In this document: one piece after another, positions 41,757-54,000 of the stretch | How the letters are laid out: every line of letters begins with the position of its first letter | Numbering within the stretch: the stretch's first letter is position 1 | Assembly: GCA_025504975.1 (NCBI GenBank) | Contig: JANUWI010000006.1 | Span: 1,240,001-1,304,000 of the forward strand | DNA: 64,000 nucleotides | Direction of reading: 5' to 3' | From: Plenodomus lindquistii | Lineage: Eukaryota > Ascomycota > Dothideomycetes > Pleosporales > Leptosphaeriaceae | Position numbers and translations under genes: made by a program | The notes under the pieces: generated by a model | Databases searched by the model: none | What the model saw: the letters and a program-made list of their open reading frames with translations, nothing else | Told to the model about the DNA's origin: nothing

Positions 41757-43307
41757 GCGATGACGCAGGCATGGCGTTCAGGAAGCATTACAACCAGCAT
41801 GATTGGCGTTAGCTAAGTAGATACCCGGATTTCCATTCTTAATCGACTAAAGGTCGATTTACAGTTCATCCGTTGTTTGCGTGCCATAGACCTGGTGGAC
41901 GATCTGACATGCCAGCTTTAATATGGTATATTGCAGACTTTAATACCGCATGAGAAATGTGCAAGCCTCTTCGAGCTTCACTTTACCATCACGAAGCACT
42001 CTGACACCTGCAAGGGACTTTGTTACAAGGGCCGTGGAGTTATTTCTGATGGTGGCACGTACTATAATGTTCCACTATGTCACTGCTATCGTGATTGAGG
42101 TCGAAGACGAAAGGGAATTGTTCTGTCTCCTGCACATGCTCACAAACACCCACCAGTTTCAAAGTACCAAGCCAATCCTCCCAATGCAACCTCTCAACCA
42201 GGTCAGAAGCCTATCCCACAACCACGCGATCGCGGATATCAGCGGCGATTTCCCGGATGATTCAGCATCAGCGACATTTTGTCCCACGACACTACACACT
42301 ATAAGGCCGGTCTCGCGGCCCGAATCAAGAACTCTACATCAAAACACTCACCAGCTGTTTTGATCCGTCCTCTGCTATTGAAAAGGCAGTGGATCCAGGA
42401 TACTAGCGTCCGGATGCCGCGGCCAGAGGAGCAGAGCTTGGAATCCCCAACATCAACACAACGACGCATATACACGACCCTTCGCTTGGTGCGTCAAACG
42501 CTATAACATGCGTCATCCTCCCAGGCGCAGTTCCTGATCGACCTGTGGCGGCTAGCAACATGCGTGGCCGCGTCCTCGGCAATGAGAGTGACACGTATGC
42601 TTGTACGTATCCTGCCTACGTGTACTGAGATACCTGAACCTTTCCGGCGGATGCGCTTTGCAGAGGGGCACGGTATGTTAGGCCTGTCCCATGGAGACTG
42701 TGAATGATTCAGGGTATTGCGTAATATGAAATGGTGGTTGCCTAGTGTGTACAAAGAATGGTGAGCAGTGGCTACAATGCTGTGTAATCTGCAAGTGTAC
42801 TTACATGTCCGAAATTGGATTTGATGACTGTGTTGCGTGCGTGCATGCAGAAATGAAGAAGTGTACAGCGATATATGTATACAGCAGAAGAGAAGGGATA
42901 CTCACTTACTGGCACGTGAAAAATACCTGTTGTGTGAGCTGAATTTTCTGGAAATCATTGAGTGATGAAAAGACCGGATAGCTGAGACGAGGTCAATCAC
43001 ACCTTTCTCAGTTTAAAAACCTAACTCACGATGAATCCACATGTGCATGAAAATGAGCATCGAGTAAGGCAGCCCCAGAACAAGGTGAGTGAGCAAATAT
43101 AACAAAATCTGCTCTCATTCACCATTTTCCCTCCAAAAACCAATACACACACCATGCTCCTCTCCACCTGTCCAAATAACTCCCAATGCAACGCCTTCGC
43201 TGTGCCTAATCATACAAAAAAAATACGACAGGAACCAGCCCATCTACCACTCACGCGCACTTCATTTCATACACCCCATGCACCCCACTCTCACTCAAGC
43301 CAACACC
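41757..43307. other. Long spacer with unsupported open frames
   Basis: About 1.5 kb. Two + strand frames (41950-42363, and 42407-42628 just after a TAG acceptor-like site) are open, but neither has a recognisable motif or a convincing splice partner. Possibly a fast-evolving or decayed gene. Confidence 0.4.
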
Positions 43308-43730
43308 TCAATTCACTCCTTCCTTCGCCTCCGCCTTCTGGCCAGCCTTGGGCTGCGCAACCTTCATATCCCTAACGAGCTGCCGCCCCATGATCCTCGA
43401 AATCTCCTTTGCATAGTCGGATACCCGCATGCTCTGGCGTTCGTCCTCGCTCTTGCCTTCGTACTGCTCCTCTGTGTATTGCGGTGGTGCGTCTGTGTAC
43501 CGCGCGTATTGGGCTTCGATGCGGCGGAGCTCGCCGTTGGAGGAGTTGGAGGTGGTGGAGTTGGTGCGGTCTGAGGGAGGGGGGAAGGAAGTGTATTGTA
43601 TGGGCTGTTGTTGTTGTTGGTTGTTTGTGTTGTCGGACTGTTGTGTGCGGTTTTTGAGTGAAGATGCAGAGTCGTGGCGGGATGAGGGAACACTGCGCTC
43701 TTGGACGTTGACTTCGGGGTAGTGGTCCAT
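43308..43730 (-). CDS. Small hypothetical protein (140 aa)
   Basis: Single exon from ATG 43730 (MDHYPEVNVQERSVPSS) to a stop at 43308. The first ~75 residues are polar with a Gln run and Ser/Thr/Asn, probably disordered. The second half has a short ordered block, ELRRIEAQYARYTDAPPQY and SMRVSDYAKEISRIMGRQLV, followed by a Lys/Ala tail. This layout recurs in small ascomycete proteins of unknown function. Coding character and start are good; no function is assigned. Confidence 0.7.
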   Translation of the reverse strand: MDHYPEVNVQERSVPSSRHDSASSLKNRTQQSDNTNNQQQQQPIQYTSFPPPSDRTNSTTSNSSNGELRRIEAQYARYTDAPPQYTEEQYEGKSEDERQSMRVSDYAKEISRIMGRQLVRDMKVAQPKAGQKAEAKEGVN

Positions 43731-44372
43731 GGTGTTGGTCTGGTATGCAACCGTGTTACTGTTGTGGTTATCGTTTTATAGTAGATGACCAAAGTGTAGA
43801 GTTGTTAGTGTTTGACAACGAGTGCGTTATTGGTTACTGGAGATGCACGATTCAAGGAGCCGAGCGAGAGACTGCGACTTTAAACAACTTGCTCTACCCC
43901 ATGATCATGGCATGCACGGTGGCCTCCGAGTAAGCCCACAATCCTGCACGACATACTCCGACGTCATTGCAGCGCCATGTTCGCCCAACCACCCTTTGTG
44001 GACATCCACAACGGGAAATGATAAGTGGCCAATTAGAAGATCTTGCCCAAAGCGCAGCAGGTCTGACGAGAGCTGACGGGGGGGAGCAGTGCCACAGTTC
44101 CTCCAAAGGTATCCAAATGAGCAATGATTAAGTATTGCTCCGCGGGAAGTGGAATATACTGAGCAACGTCGTGATGACCGTTTGCGAAAAGAGGGGATGA
44201 TGTCATAGCGTATCATCGTCCCGAGCTGTCTCACAAGCGAATACGGAAAGTGAGCTTTGGGTCAAACAACCATAAATGGAAAAATGGACAGAAAAAGGTT
44301 GGCAAAAGCTCGGTGGGTTGTGCAAGCCTGAGAAGGAAGAGACAGGCATAAATCAGGGTTGTAAAGCGTGTC
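43731..44372. other. Spacer between two minus-strand genes
   Basis: 642 bases with no supported gene; promoter of the left gene and 3' UTR of the right. Confidence 0.5.
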
Positions 44373-44904
44373 CTACGGCTTGACCCACCTTTTGACGACA
44401 CCCTCGAGCTTTCTAATACCTTTCCCACTCTTCTGCTGAGTATTTTGCCGCTCCAGTTCGACTTCAGTTGGAGAGTTGAAACTTGCGCTTAATTGTCTCA
44501 GGCCTCCTGGCTGCACAGAATTCGTTGGCCATGAGGTTTGGTGGTGAACTAAAGACGATGATCTCATTTGTTGCTCGTGACCATCATCATGACAGTGCGA
44601 GGATCCATCATGTGCATCATCTGACGACTGAAGTCTGTGCTGGTCTTGCGACGTTCTGCGGTGTTGAGTGTGCAGTGAATCTGCGCGTTTTCGTGATGCA
44701 GGGATGGACGTTGAAACTGGCGCATTCGACTTGTCATTCATCTGCTCTGGCCCTGACTCATGATGAGCAATTGTTTCTACCGATATCGAGCTGAGAGAAC
44801 GTACCTTGTTCTCGTTTTCCAGACTGACCTTGTTGTTCTTGCTGGCTCTGTTCCTGTGTCTGCGGAAATGAGTCTACACGTTTGGAAAATTTTCTAAACA
44901 TCAT
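44373..44904 (-). CDS. Small hypothetical protein (159 aa), two exons
   Basis: Exon 1 (44805-44904) and exon 2 (44373-44752) join across a 52-nt intron (GTACGT...GTCAG) into 159 residues. Two tandem ATGs (44904 and 44901) start the frame. The product is basic at the N terminus (MMFRKF, then a Gln-rich stretch), Ser/His/Gln-rich in the middle and ends with a short helical motif, KSGKGIRKLEGVVKRWVKP. No membrane segment or known domain. The splice is canonical and restores a single frame; the function is unknown. Confidence 0.6.
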
Positions 44905-46376
44905 TCAAGTCTCACTCATGAAGGTTCGAGTCAGAACGTCCAGGAAGGCAGAAGGAAAATGGAAAACTCTTGCGACGGAGAAAAAAGCGATTCAGATGAA
45001 ACAATATGTAACTTGAGACCCGAAGGAAGCGATAAGCCTTATCAATACCTTCATCGTTCTTTGTTCGAGTGTAACCCACCAGTTCGGTCTTTCAAGGGTC
45101 GACTTCATCATAGAAACTACATTCCCAATCACGTCTACTCTATTGAATCACGAAGGCGGTTGTTCGGGTCACCGCCAACCGGTGTAGCTAAGCCTCGTCA
45201 GCCCAGGCTGCAGACCACTTGGCGAGAGTGATGTTCACATGAGGTTGCCTTGCAGGAGAGCCAGCCACAGATGAAGGACCTGTAGGACTACGAGAGATGG
45301 CCACAAGATCGGTCGATGGTAGAGTGAGCGAATCGTGGGGAAGAGTCTTGCAGGCGGCTGTGAAGATCCGAAGTTGTGGGGTGGGTGGCCTGAATACAAA
45401 GTTGGTAGCGAAAGACATGGACCATGGCTCCGATGTCGTAATGCGCCACCAGACCCGAGCCTGGATACGAGATTGTTCAGAGCCTCATGCTGGATCGCCC
45501 TTGGAGTACAGCCAAAGGTGAAGCAACAAGTACGCCTTGCAGGGCCTGGTATCATTGCGTGCGATCGCATGCAGTTCCGAGCTTTCGTTCGTGCGGCGGA
45601 CACATCGACGAGATACTCGTGCTGAATCGTCAAAGGCGGGGTAAAGATGCCGTCGCCATGTCCAAAGCAGGACGCGATGCTTGAAAAAGCAGGATGAAGT
45701 GGATTACGACGAGTGTTGTAGCTTTCGCTTCGCATCCGAGGACTGCACGGCTCAAAGTGGCAATTGCAAGGTCTTGTGCGACAGGGGCGGCTTACGCGGC
45801 GGGTATGCTCGAGCCTCCACGCGAAGCTCCGCCGAACGTGCGAAAATCTTCACTGAAACATCTAAACTTAGCAACCGAAAACCTTCTGGCGTACTTCTTT
45901 CCATCGGCAATAGTCCGTGGCGCAGGGAGGTCATGAATGTCTAAGCTTGAGTGGTCGACGACAAGTGCACTGACGTGGACATCCGACTGCGCCGGGTGTG
46001 AAGTGGAGTCAACAATAAAACCGACTCAGGAGAACTTGAATTGCAGGACGATTCCAATAATTTGCTCTGTAGATACTTCACATGCCATTTCTCATTCTTC
46101 CATAAACAATAAAAATCAAGGAACTATTCTCCTGTTGCCAAAGTAACTTCCGTATGTCACTTGCAAGGATCCGAATACCCATGATCCCTACCATACCTAA
46201 CAAACCTGACTAGGGTCATACCACGACTAAAAAGACCGATCAAACTCCACTTCGCGAGATCCGAATCGCACCGCAAAACAACAAACGAACAAACCATAGT
46301 GAACATCCTTCGGCCCAATACTGGATTGCGATCGACAAACGAGTATACGAACCTACCATACCAACCATTACACAAA
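44905..46376. other. Spacer with competing open frames on both strands
   Basis: About 1.5 kb. The most coding-like piece is a minus-strand frame ending at TAG 45188-45190 and open to about 45490 (it includes SEPWSMSFATNFVFRPP), possibly a last exon. Frames on the + strand at 44959-45231 and 45694-45936 compete. I could not build a complete gene. Confidence 0.35.
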
Positions 46377-46607
46377 ATGGACGCCACACCCTCCCCAACA
46401 TCTTCAGACTCCGGATCGCAGTTCTTCGCTTCGTCACCCGACTTCCCGCCCGTTCCGGATCACATCATTGTTACCTTTGACGGCAAAGTTCGCGAGATGC
46501 TACGCATAACACGAGACGAAGTGCAAGAAGAACGACGGAGTCGACCAGCTCCTACAAGACCAAGATACTATGCAGGGAATGCGTTTTCAAGGCCCGACTT
46601 GAACTAG
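46377..46607 (+). CDS. Small hypothetical protein (76 aa)
   Basis: Single exon from ATG 46377 in good context (CAAAATGG) to TAG 46605-46607. The N-terminal third is Ser/Pro-rich. The rest contains a compact block, PVPDHIIVTFDGKVREMLR, followed by a basic Arg/Pro tail. Size and composition resemble small fungal proteins of unknown function. It lies tail-to-tail with the minus-strand gene ending at 46769. Short length keeps confidence moderate. Confidence 0.5.
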   Translation: MDATPSPTSSDSGSQFFASSPDFPPVPDHIIVTFDGKVREMLRITRDEVQEERRSRPAPTRPRYYAGNAFSRPDLN

Positions 46608-46768
46608 GAACGCCGGGAGGTTCCTAGGACGCAAAGCCTCATACTGCGGCTGGAACAAAGCATAATTATTGAACCTGATCTTTTGAGAGGGTTGATATTG
46701 CGGCGTAATGGGGCACTGAGGCCCAGGTGGCGTTGGAGCAAAATCACGTTGACGAAATGGTCAAGGAA

Positions 46769-48226
46769 TCAAGGCTTGTACTGTATGTCGAGCGGTATTG
46801 GAACCCACTCTTCAGGGTGAACGCCTCGCGAGAGAGCAAACAGCAACTGCAGCTCCTCGTGCCGCATCGCCCCCCACTTCTGTATCTCTTTAATGCCATA
46901 ACGATAACAAGTACCCGATCTGGTGTGCAGTACGACCTGACCAGTCCCATCGGGGATCTGCGGATAACGCCTCTTGATGTAGAAGCCCGAAAACTCCCAT
47001 AGCTGCGTCCAACTGACCAGCGCTTTTGCTTGCTCATACGTATCTCGATATCTGGGTGTGTTGCGTATGGCGATGATTTGCCACAGGAGATGGAGGTTCG
47101 CCGTGGCCGTTGCATGCATGTGCTCTGGTAGTTTTGAAATCTCTTGCTCTGCAATCATGTATGACCGACGCCATATATGAAGGAAAGTGTCTTGGTGAGC
47201 GGGAGGGACACCGAGTTCCCCGTCAACAATCCGGTCGTACGTCGTCTGCCAGGGGGGTCGCAATAGAGGCAGCATGGCTTGCGGGCCCCCATACAGTCTT
47301 CGGATCGTATCCTCGAGGACTTGATTGTTAGGAGGAGGTCCCGGATCTTGATCATTATATCTGGCTTCGCGTCTGTCCATGACTACTAATTCCTTGCTGG
47401 TCTGGATGATCTTTTCAATAGCTAGCGGAGGAGCACAACTCTTGACCTCGACTGCTCTGCGCAGCCCAATCTCAAATGACTGGAAATAGGTTCTTGGATC
47501 CAATCCCTCCAATCTCGGGATGTCAGCTAGTTCTTCGCGGTTCTCTTTGCATGCGATTTCAATTTGCATGATGTGAACGAGGAAGTCGTAGAGCCCACCA
47601 TGGCCGTCAAGTGAGATGTCCCTAGTTCCGCCAAGCGTATTCGTCACTTGGATGTCCGTTGGGGGCTGTTCTTCCAGCGAATCTTGCACCAGGACAGTGA
47701 TGATCGCAAGGCCTTGTGTTGTAGACGCGTCCTGAAAGCAACCATTAACAACTTTCCACCTTCAACAGCAGACCGCAGAAAATTCCATGTTACTTACGTA
47801 TATTCCGAAAACACGAGAAGAAAACATCTCCAGAATATATGGCGCAAAGCCTCTGTCATCTTGAAACAGGTTCCGCAGATGCTGGCACATTGCATGGAAA
47901 CATTGTGCATGGTACCCGTATTCCAGAATCTTGACCGCATTCGAGACGACGACGGGAAGGACGCCGCAGTGCCCATCTCTGAGATTCAAAAAGGTGTGGA
48001 AATGCCTCTCTCGTCCCAGTATTGCGAGTCGCCTATGCAGTAAGATATTGCTGGTGCATAGTTCGTTCTGACTGTCAAATGTGCACGTGTCGCTGCGGTC
48101 GATGTCAGGGTGGGTTGGGTCGGGATCTGCAACTGACTTGGTGATTTGGACGATTGTGGACATTTGGACCACTTCATCTTCTTCGACTATCAAAATGTCT
48201 TCGGGACTTTCGATTGTCAACACCAT
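46769..48226 (-). CDS. Unrecognised 463-aa protein
   Basis: Exon 1 (47798-48226) and exon 2 (46769-47731) join in phase 0 across a 66-nt intron (GTAAGT...TTTCAG). The N-terminal ~55 residues are acidic, then comes a helical region with Cys and His residues (HAQCFHAMCQHLRNLFQ). Exon 2 begins DASTTQGLAIITVLVQDSLE and continues as a mixed alpha/beta chain with no motif I know; it includes several Trp/Tyr-rich blocks (WQTTYDRIVDGELGVPP, WTQLWEFSGFYIKRRYPQ). No signal peptide, membrane helix or catalytic signature. Coding is well supported by length and by the clean splice; the function is unknown. Confidence 0.78.
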
Positions 48227-49078
48227 ATTTCACGACACAACGATCAGTTCCTTTAAGCTGTGTGCTCGCGTTACAGTGATGTATGTACGAGGTTACTGGT
48301 TACGTGTTGGAGAATAATGAAAGTAGTTGTAGTAATATATGACGACGCGCAAAGGGTTCAAACCAGTTTTGCAGGCTTCGAAAATTTGTGGAGGACTCTG
48401 GTGATTAATTTTATAGTGTGCTATTTCCTGGCTGGCTACGGCTTGGGATGCTAAAGACACTTGGTAGTGTCGCTCTTACTCAGACTAAGACTACAGGCTG
48501 AGGCAGGTAGTACCTGCACAAGTAACACTAAATATGTATCTAAGTACTAGCTACCTGCCGGAGATATTCTAGTTTCAATTTCAATTGGTTCAGAAGATAT
48601 TAGAGCGCAAGCATTTGAACTACCCCGACTTGCTATGAGCTGAGTGCATGCGTGGAGGATGACTTAGGATACTTCTCCATACAAACAAGTAACGATGAGA
48701 CGATGACTCCATTTACCACCCAACACACTTGTTCTCAAATCATCAATATCGCACATTAGTACTTCGGGTACCAAGCTCGGGTCCAGATTGTGTGCTCGAA
48801 TATAATGTGCACATGAATGTGTATATTCTTGCGCTTTTATATTCAAACCGTGCAGCTAGTCCACACCATTATATTCAGCCTACCATACATTGGCACAACT
48901 CTGAAATCAAGATCTCACCACCTCCTACTGCAGGACCTCCCCATCGCCATTATATTCAGAAAATGCACTAGTAACCGTGAAAACTCGCCATGCTACACTC
49001 CTCCATGCTAACCTGCACCTCGACCGCTCTATTGCTTACGCAGTGCAGAAGCAACGCCACCGGAGTACAGTGATATGT
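48227..49078. other. Spacer
   Basis: About 850 bases, moderately AT-rich, with no supported gene, repeat or RNA. Confidence 0.5.
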
Positions 49079-49864
49079 TCAAACGCCCCCATCCCTCTTC
49101 GCCGGAAACGCAAAGTCAAACACCGACTCCCCATTCGGAAGAACAGTCGACCTCATCTTCCCCGGCCCTCGAAGCTTCCGCGGTGGTCCAACGTTCGCCT
49201 GCGTGTCGACTAGCGGCGCCCGCACCATCTCATCAACTGAGATATCACTCGCATTACGATCCCACCGCGACGCAAGCGCATCCGCCACCACCCCATACCG
49301 ACACTGCTCCGAATGGTCGCTCAGACTCTGCGTCACACGAGTACGCGACCTCATTGCGATTGTCGAACTTGTGCGGCGGGCGATGGTGTTAAAAGTCCTA
49401 TGTGTTTTCGTTCCGCCACGGAGGAAAGTTGGCTTGGAGTTTGGTCTCAGTATTGCTGATGCTAATCTCGCGCCTTGGACCTCATCATTCATTCGTGATA
49501 AATACGCCATACCGCGCACCGTACTCCATCCCAACCACATACTCTTCACCTCGATATCAACAGCCTGGATCCTGCAATGACACCCTACGTGCGCGTGTAA
49601 GCGGCGCTCGACTTCTTCATTGCCAACTTTGTACGCCACGCCTTTGACTTTCTGCTCGGGTGCCAGGCTGCCGAAGTTTTCGTCGTCGAGTATGACTGCT
49701 GATTCAGTGCCGCAGTTGCTGCGCTGGTACCCGATTATCCTGGCTTTGCGCAGTTTAGGTGCGTACGGGAGTTGGAGGACTTGTTGGAGTGCTGCGGGCT
49801 TGACCAGCGCGTCGCAGAGGAAGTAAGTGAGTGGGTATCGCTGGTGGGCTGTAGGCGCAGCCAT
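49079..49864 (-). CDS. Gamma-glutamylcyclotransferase (AIG2)-like protein
   Basis: Single exon of 261 residues; the frame is open a little upstream but the first ATG is 49864 (MAAPTAHQRYPLTYFLCDAL). The N-terminal ~120 residues follow the GGCT/AIG2 pattern of fungal homologues: a first strand and Leu-rich helix (DALVKPAALQQVLQLP), KLRKARIIGYQ, and VKGVAYKVGNEEVERRL. In active members the first strand ends in a Y-G-S/T-L-type loop and an acidic residue follows RRL..Y. Here the corresponding positions read LCDAL and RRLHAH, so activity is doubtful. The second half is basic, Arg/Ser-rich and probably disordered. Fold call moderate; enzymatic function unlikely on sequence. Confidence 0.68.
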   Translation of the reverse strand: MAAPTAHQRYPLTYFLCDALVKPAALQQVLQLPYAPKLRKARIIGYQRSNCGTESAVILDDENFGSLAPEQKVKGVAYKVGNEEVERRLHAHVGCHCRIQAVDIEVKSMWLGWSTVRGMAYLSRMNDEVQGARLASAILRPNSKPTFLRGGTKTHRTFNTIARRTSSTIAMRSRTRVTQSLSDHSEQCRYGVVADALASRWDRNASDISVDEMVRAPLVDTQANVGPPRKLRGPGKMRSTVLPNGESVFDFAFPAKRDGGV

Positions 49865-51021
49865 GTCGTTGGCGTGGGTGGGAGGTCCCAAGTCTCGGGT
49901 ATCAGACTGTGGGAGGACTCGAGATGGTCGCGATGGGAGGATTTTTGTGTGTGTGGAAGCGATTGCAGTGCGCCATTGGCGAAAGTCGAGTAAATATACC
50001 CATCGGTTAGTGTTTGTGTGCCGTGAAAGGTGCGCCGCGAAAGGTCAATGCACTGGGTTGAAGTGATGGCACGGTGTGGTCTAGCCTTTTTGGCTGGTTG
50101 CAAACAAACACGGTGAAAGTGAAGGTCCGCCTCCACTTTGCTTCAGACTACCGCCCCCAATCGTTTGATACACTGCGATAGCTGCTCAGAATTGAGCAGC
50201 ACATGTTAGATCGAGCCATAACGATTAGCCAAAACTCAGTCTGTATACGCGATCACGACAGATTGTAGGTGAGTGAAGTCAATGGTAGTATACTCAAGCA
50301 CGTACCACTTCACATCTTAAAGCACACCTATGTCTCAGGCTCAGTTGCGTGTAGATCTAGTCCGGTAGCTTTCTTCACGTTATGGACCTTTTCATCATCA
50401 AAGTAGGCACATAGACGCACCTTTCATGAACAACCACAATAGCAGCAAAAACCACATATATCCTCATAACCTATCCTACAATAAATCGCACCGCGCAATT
50501 ATCACCTTATAAGCTCCTTGCCCACAAACACGCACCCTAGAAGCCAAAATAAGAAAGATGCATGCATGGCCAGACCACCAAAAAACAAAGATGGCTAATT
50601 CTACAAGAAACCCCGTGCAGCGCGGAAGCACATCGCTATCCCTTCATATAGAAATGGAAACATGGCTGGACTCCCCTTTACCAAAATAAAACTCCTTGCT
50701 TTTGGTGAACCCCACTCGTCGATGTTGATTTCGCCCACCCTGCTACCCAGTTTCCCCTGATTGGTGTAGCAAAGGGAGGCCGTGACAGCAAAAACATTAA
50801 TTTTCCACCTTGGCCATGCTGATAAGATTCCGAAGAAAATTTACCCTTCCTGTCCGTACCAAAACATTTCCATTCCTTCCTTACATAATGCACTCGAAAT
50901 ATGTGTGATTGGTTGATCAAAAGTCGTCGAATTTCCTGACCTGATAAGCCGCCGTCCATGTAATCGTCGACGCTGAGATGAGTTGCCTCGATATCCATCG
51001 CGCCCAGAAAGTGCTGACCAA
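49865..51021. other. Spacer and NOT1 3' UTR
   Basis: About 1.15 kb. The right part is presumably the 3' UTR of NOT1. Open frames at 50678-51080 on the minus strand are not supported. Confidence 0.5.
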
Positions 51022-54000
51022 CTAAGCCATAGGCCGCGGGCTCTGTTGCGTGCCAAACAGCGCACTGAGAAGGCGTTCAACCTATCACAACAATATTAGC
51101 AAACAACCTCGTTTATCACAGCTAGAACATCACATACCTCAGGTGCCGCCTTGACAAACGGCAACTCCCAAAATGCGTAGTTGCCATTCTTCAAAATCTC
51201 CAGCAACGTGATGATCAGCCCCCACGGATGCGGGCGATGCACCAGCAAACGCTCCAGCAGCACGCGCGTAATGGTCTCCTGGATCTCAAGGGCCTGTGCG
51301 TCATCGTTGGGCGGCCCGAAGAGGTGCAGTAGTGTGTAGCTGTAAAATTGCGTATGCGCGTTGGGGAAGCGAAGTTGGTTGGCGATTGCGCTGATGAAGT
51401 GGAAGCGTGCCTCGGGGTGGAAGTCCTTGACCAGTCGCTCAATGACTTTAGTGGCGGCGCTATCGGCGTCGAAGATGGGGGAGCTGACTGCGCCTTCGCC
51501 GAGGGTCGCAATGCCAATGTAGAGGGTGATGGCGTGGATCAGGACTGGGTTCGCGGTAGTTGGGACGAGCTCGAAAGCAGCGGATTTCTCGTCCTGATAG
51601 TATACTGCTTTGCAGACTTTGTCGATGTCCTGATTCTTGAGCTCGTTGCCCTTCAAGAGATTATCGATGGCACTCTTGATACCGGCATCGAGGAGGATTT
51701 GCCCAATATCGGCGCGAATTACTGGGGCTTGTAGGTCGTTCTCAAGGCGATCCACTTTCAGGCCGGCGGTGAATGGGTCTGGCATCTCAAGTATCGTCGA
51801 CGGATATGCGCTGACAATGAGATTGCGGAGCTGTGTGCAGTGCATGGGAATGCTGTTGCAGAACCGGAAGTGGTTCTCAACTAAGAACTCTGGGAAGTCG
51901 TGATGAATCACTAGCAACACTCGTAGAACACCTCGATAAAATTGCTGAGCCATGACAGTCTCGCCAGTAGGCTTGATCAGCTGGCCAGTGAAGACCAATA
52001 GCGTCTCCATCAGGCGTGCGTACACATCCCAACGCTCGTCCCGCTGGCCCGCAAGCATCGCAGGAACGAAGATACGGTGCGCAACCAGCGCGAGCCACGA
52101 GAAAGTGAATCGTTGGAAGTGGCTTGGCTGCAAGATCAAGAGGGCCCGAGCAACGGCGAGGAACACATTCGCCTTCTGGTCAGCTAGGCTCTCTTCCTTG
52201 ACAGCATCGTTGAGGTGAAAGAGAATCGTTGAGAAGAGCTTGAAGAACACCTTCTGGTTGAACGCATCGCCGCGAGTATTATGATGATTGCAAAGGACGA
52301 GGACGACAACGACCAGGATCTGATCCAAGTATCTCGCCTTGTTTTCCTTCTTCGCATTCTCTTGCTCGCCTTGGTAGACGACCAGATCGACAATGAGTTT
52401 GCCGAGAGCATCGATCTTGATTGTAGCAATGTCTTCGTTGCCGGTACCGAAAGGAAGCGAGTTTTCGCGCTCATAGGCGAGTACTGAGGCATCAATGCAG
52501 GTGCGAATGAACTCGATGGATGTCTCCTGGGTCTCCATCACCTTCTGATTGTGGAGCTGGTAGATGAATGCGCCGATCGTCTTCTTGGGTGTCTCAGATT
52601 GCTGCAGATGTACCCACTCGTCAAAGACATATTCGAGCTGGTCCTTGTGTCCAGATGCAGGTGGCGTGAGTGCAAGCTCAGTAGACGGCGGTTGCAAATT
52701 GGCAATCACACGTTTTCCGAGTTCGAATGAGGAGTCTTCCGATAGCCAGTTGGTGAGAGCGTCGATGGACAGGGCAAAGTCGGCTCGGAATGCACTCGGG
52801 TGCTCATTTAGCAAAAGCTCGTCCATGAGATTCGAGAGCATCTCTACAGCAGCGACGCGCCGGTCCTGGATGCCCTTGGCGATAGTCATATTCAATCGAT
52901 GCATGTCCATCAAGCTGACTTCCATGAGAGCCAACATCACAGTAGCCTTGAATATCCTGTCATCATCATGAAGTGTTGCTAGCCACATCAGGACCTGTCT
53001 CGAGGTTTGGACAGACAATTGACATAAGTGGCTCAACAAGTGCGCCAGGACCTCAATCTCCAAGCGGCTCAAAGAGTCAGAGAAGAGATGAGTAGTCATC
53101 TGCCCAGCGATCCGGAAAGCCAACGAGTCCTTGTTCGGTCCAGCAAACTCGATGCTGGAGATGAGTTGGTCAAAGAGTTGGTGAATGTTACTGCTTCCGG
53201 GTTGAAGATCGCTGATGCGCTCCTCGGGAGCCTCCTTGACGGCACGAGTGAGCTCGATCAAGAGCTCTTCTGCACCCCGCTGGCCTCGATCCAGTCCTGG
53301 AGCGTCCATGTAGCCATTCAACTGTTGCTGTGCTGCGGGAGCATGGGGTGCTGGCATGTTCTGTAGTCGAGGTTGTTGTGCTGCCTGGCGTGGCTCTACG
53401 GGTGCAGCACCCGGTGTGGGGAGATTTGGGACCGCTGCAAATTGATCCTGAAGCACATCTGGAACTTGTCGTCCACTGTCCTGAGACACGTTGTTAGCGT
53501 GTGGAATTCCGCGCGATTGTCTGCCAAAGTCCTCATAGATGGCCAGCTGCTCCCGATTGAGGCCTCCAGCCGCTTGCTTGTACGGTTCCGGGATGTAGAA
53601 GGCCCAAGGACTGATGTTAGCATCTTTGAATGCCTCATTCGGACGAGTACTGCGGAACATTCGGCGAACGCGAATGGCTTCTTCGATCTGCATGTCGATC
53701 TCAGCGAGAGAAGACAACTCGGCGGCCTTTTCCACAGTATTGCAGACGAGGTCAAGGTTGTCGTTGACGAACATCAGGATATGTCCTTCAGGTAGAGCTT
53801 GCTCCGGGAGATCTCGCGCGGTCACCCGAATGTTGTTCTGAATGCTCATACGCAATGGCTCCTTGCAAGTGACTAGCGCCAAAGCACCGGACAATGCCTG
53901 GACAACAGTGTGTGCGGCATCGCGCAATTTCTCCTCATCAGGTTCCATGGCGAAGTCTTTGCTAATAAGTTGGGAGGTCGAGATAGCAGCAATAGTAACG

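Noticed and set aside
41950..42628. Two + strand frames that look partly coding (41950-42363 and 42407-42628)
   Set aside because: They could not be joined by plausible introns into one protein and match no family; kept only as a note on the spacer.
44959..45231. 90-codon + strand frame with a fair start
   Set aside because: It begins 55 bases from a divergent start, has no recognisable domain and overlaps other frames; too weak to call a gene.
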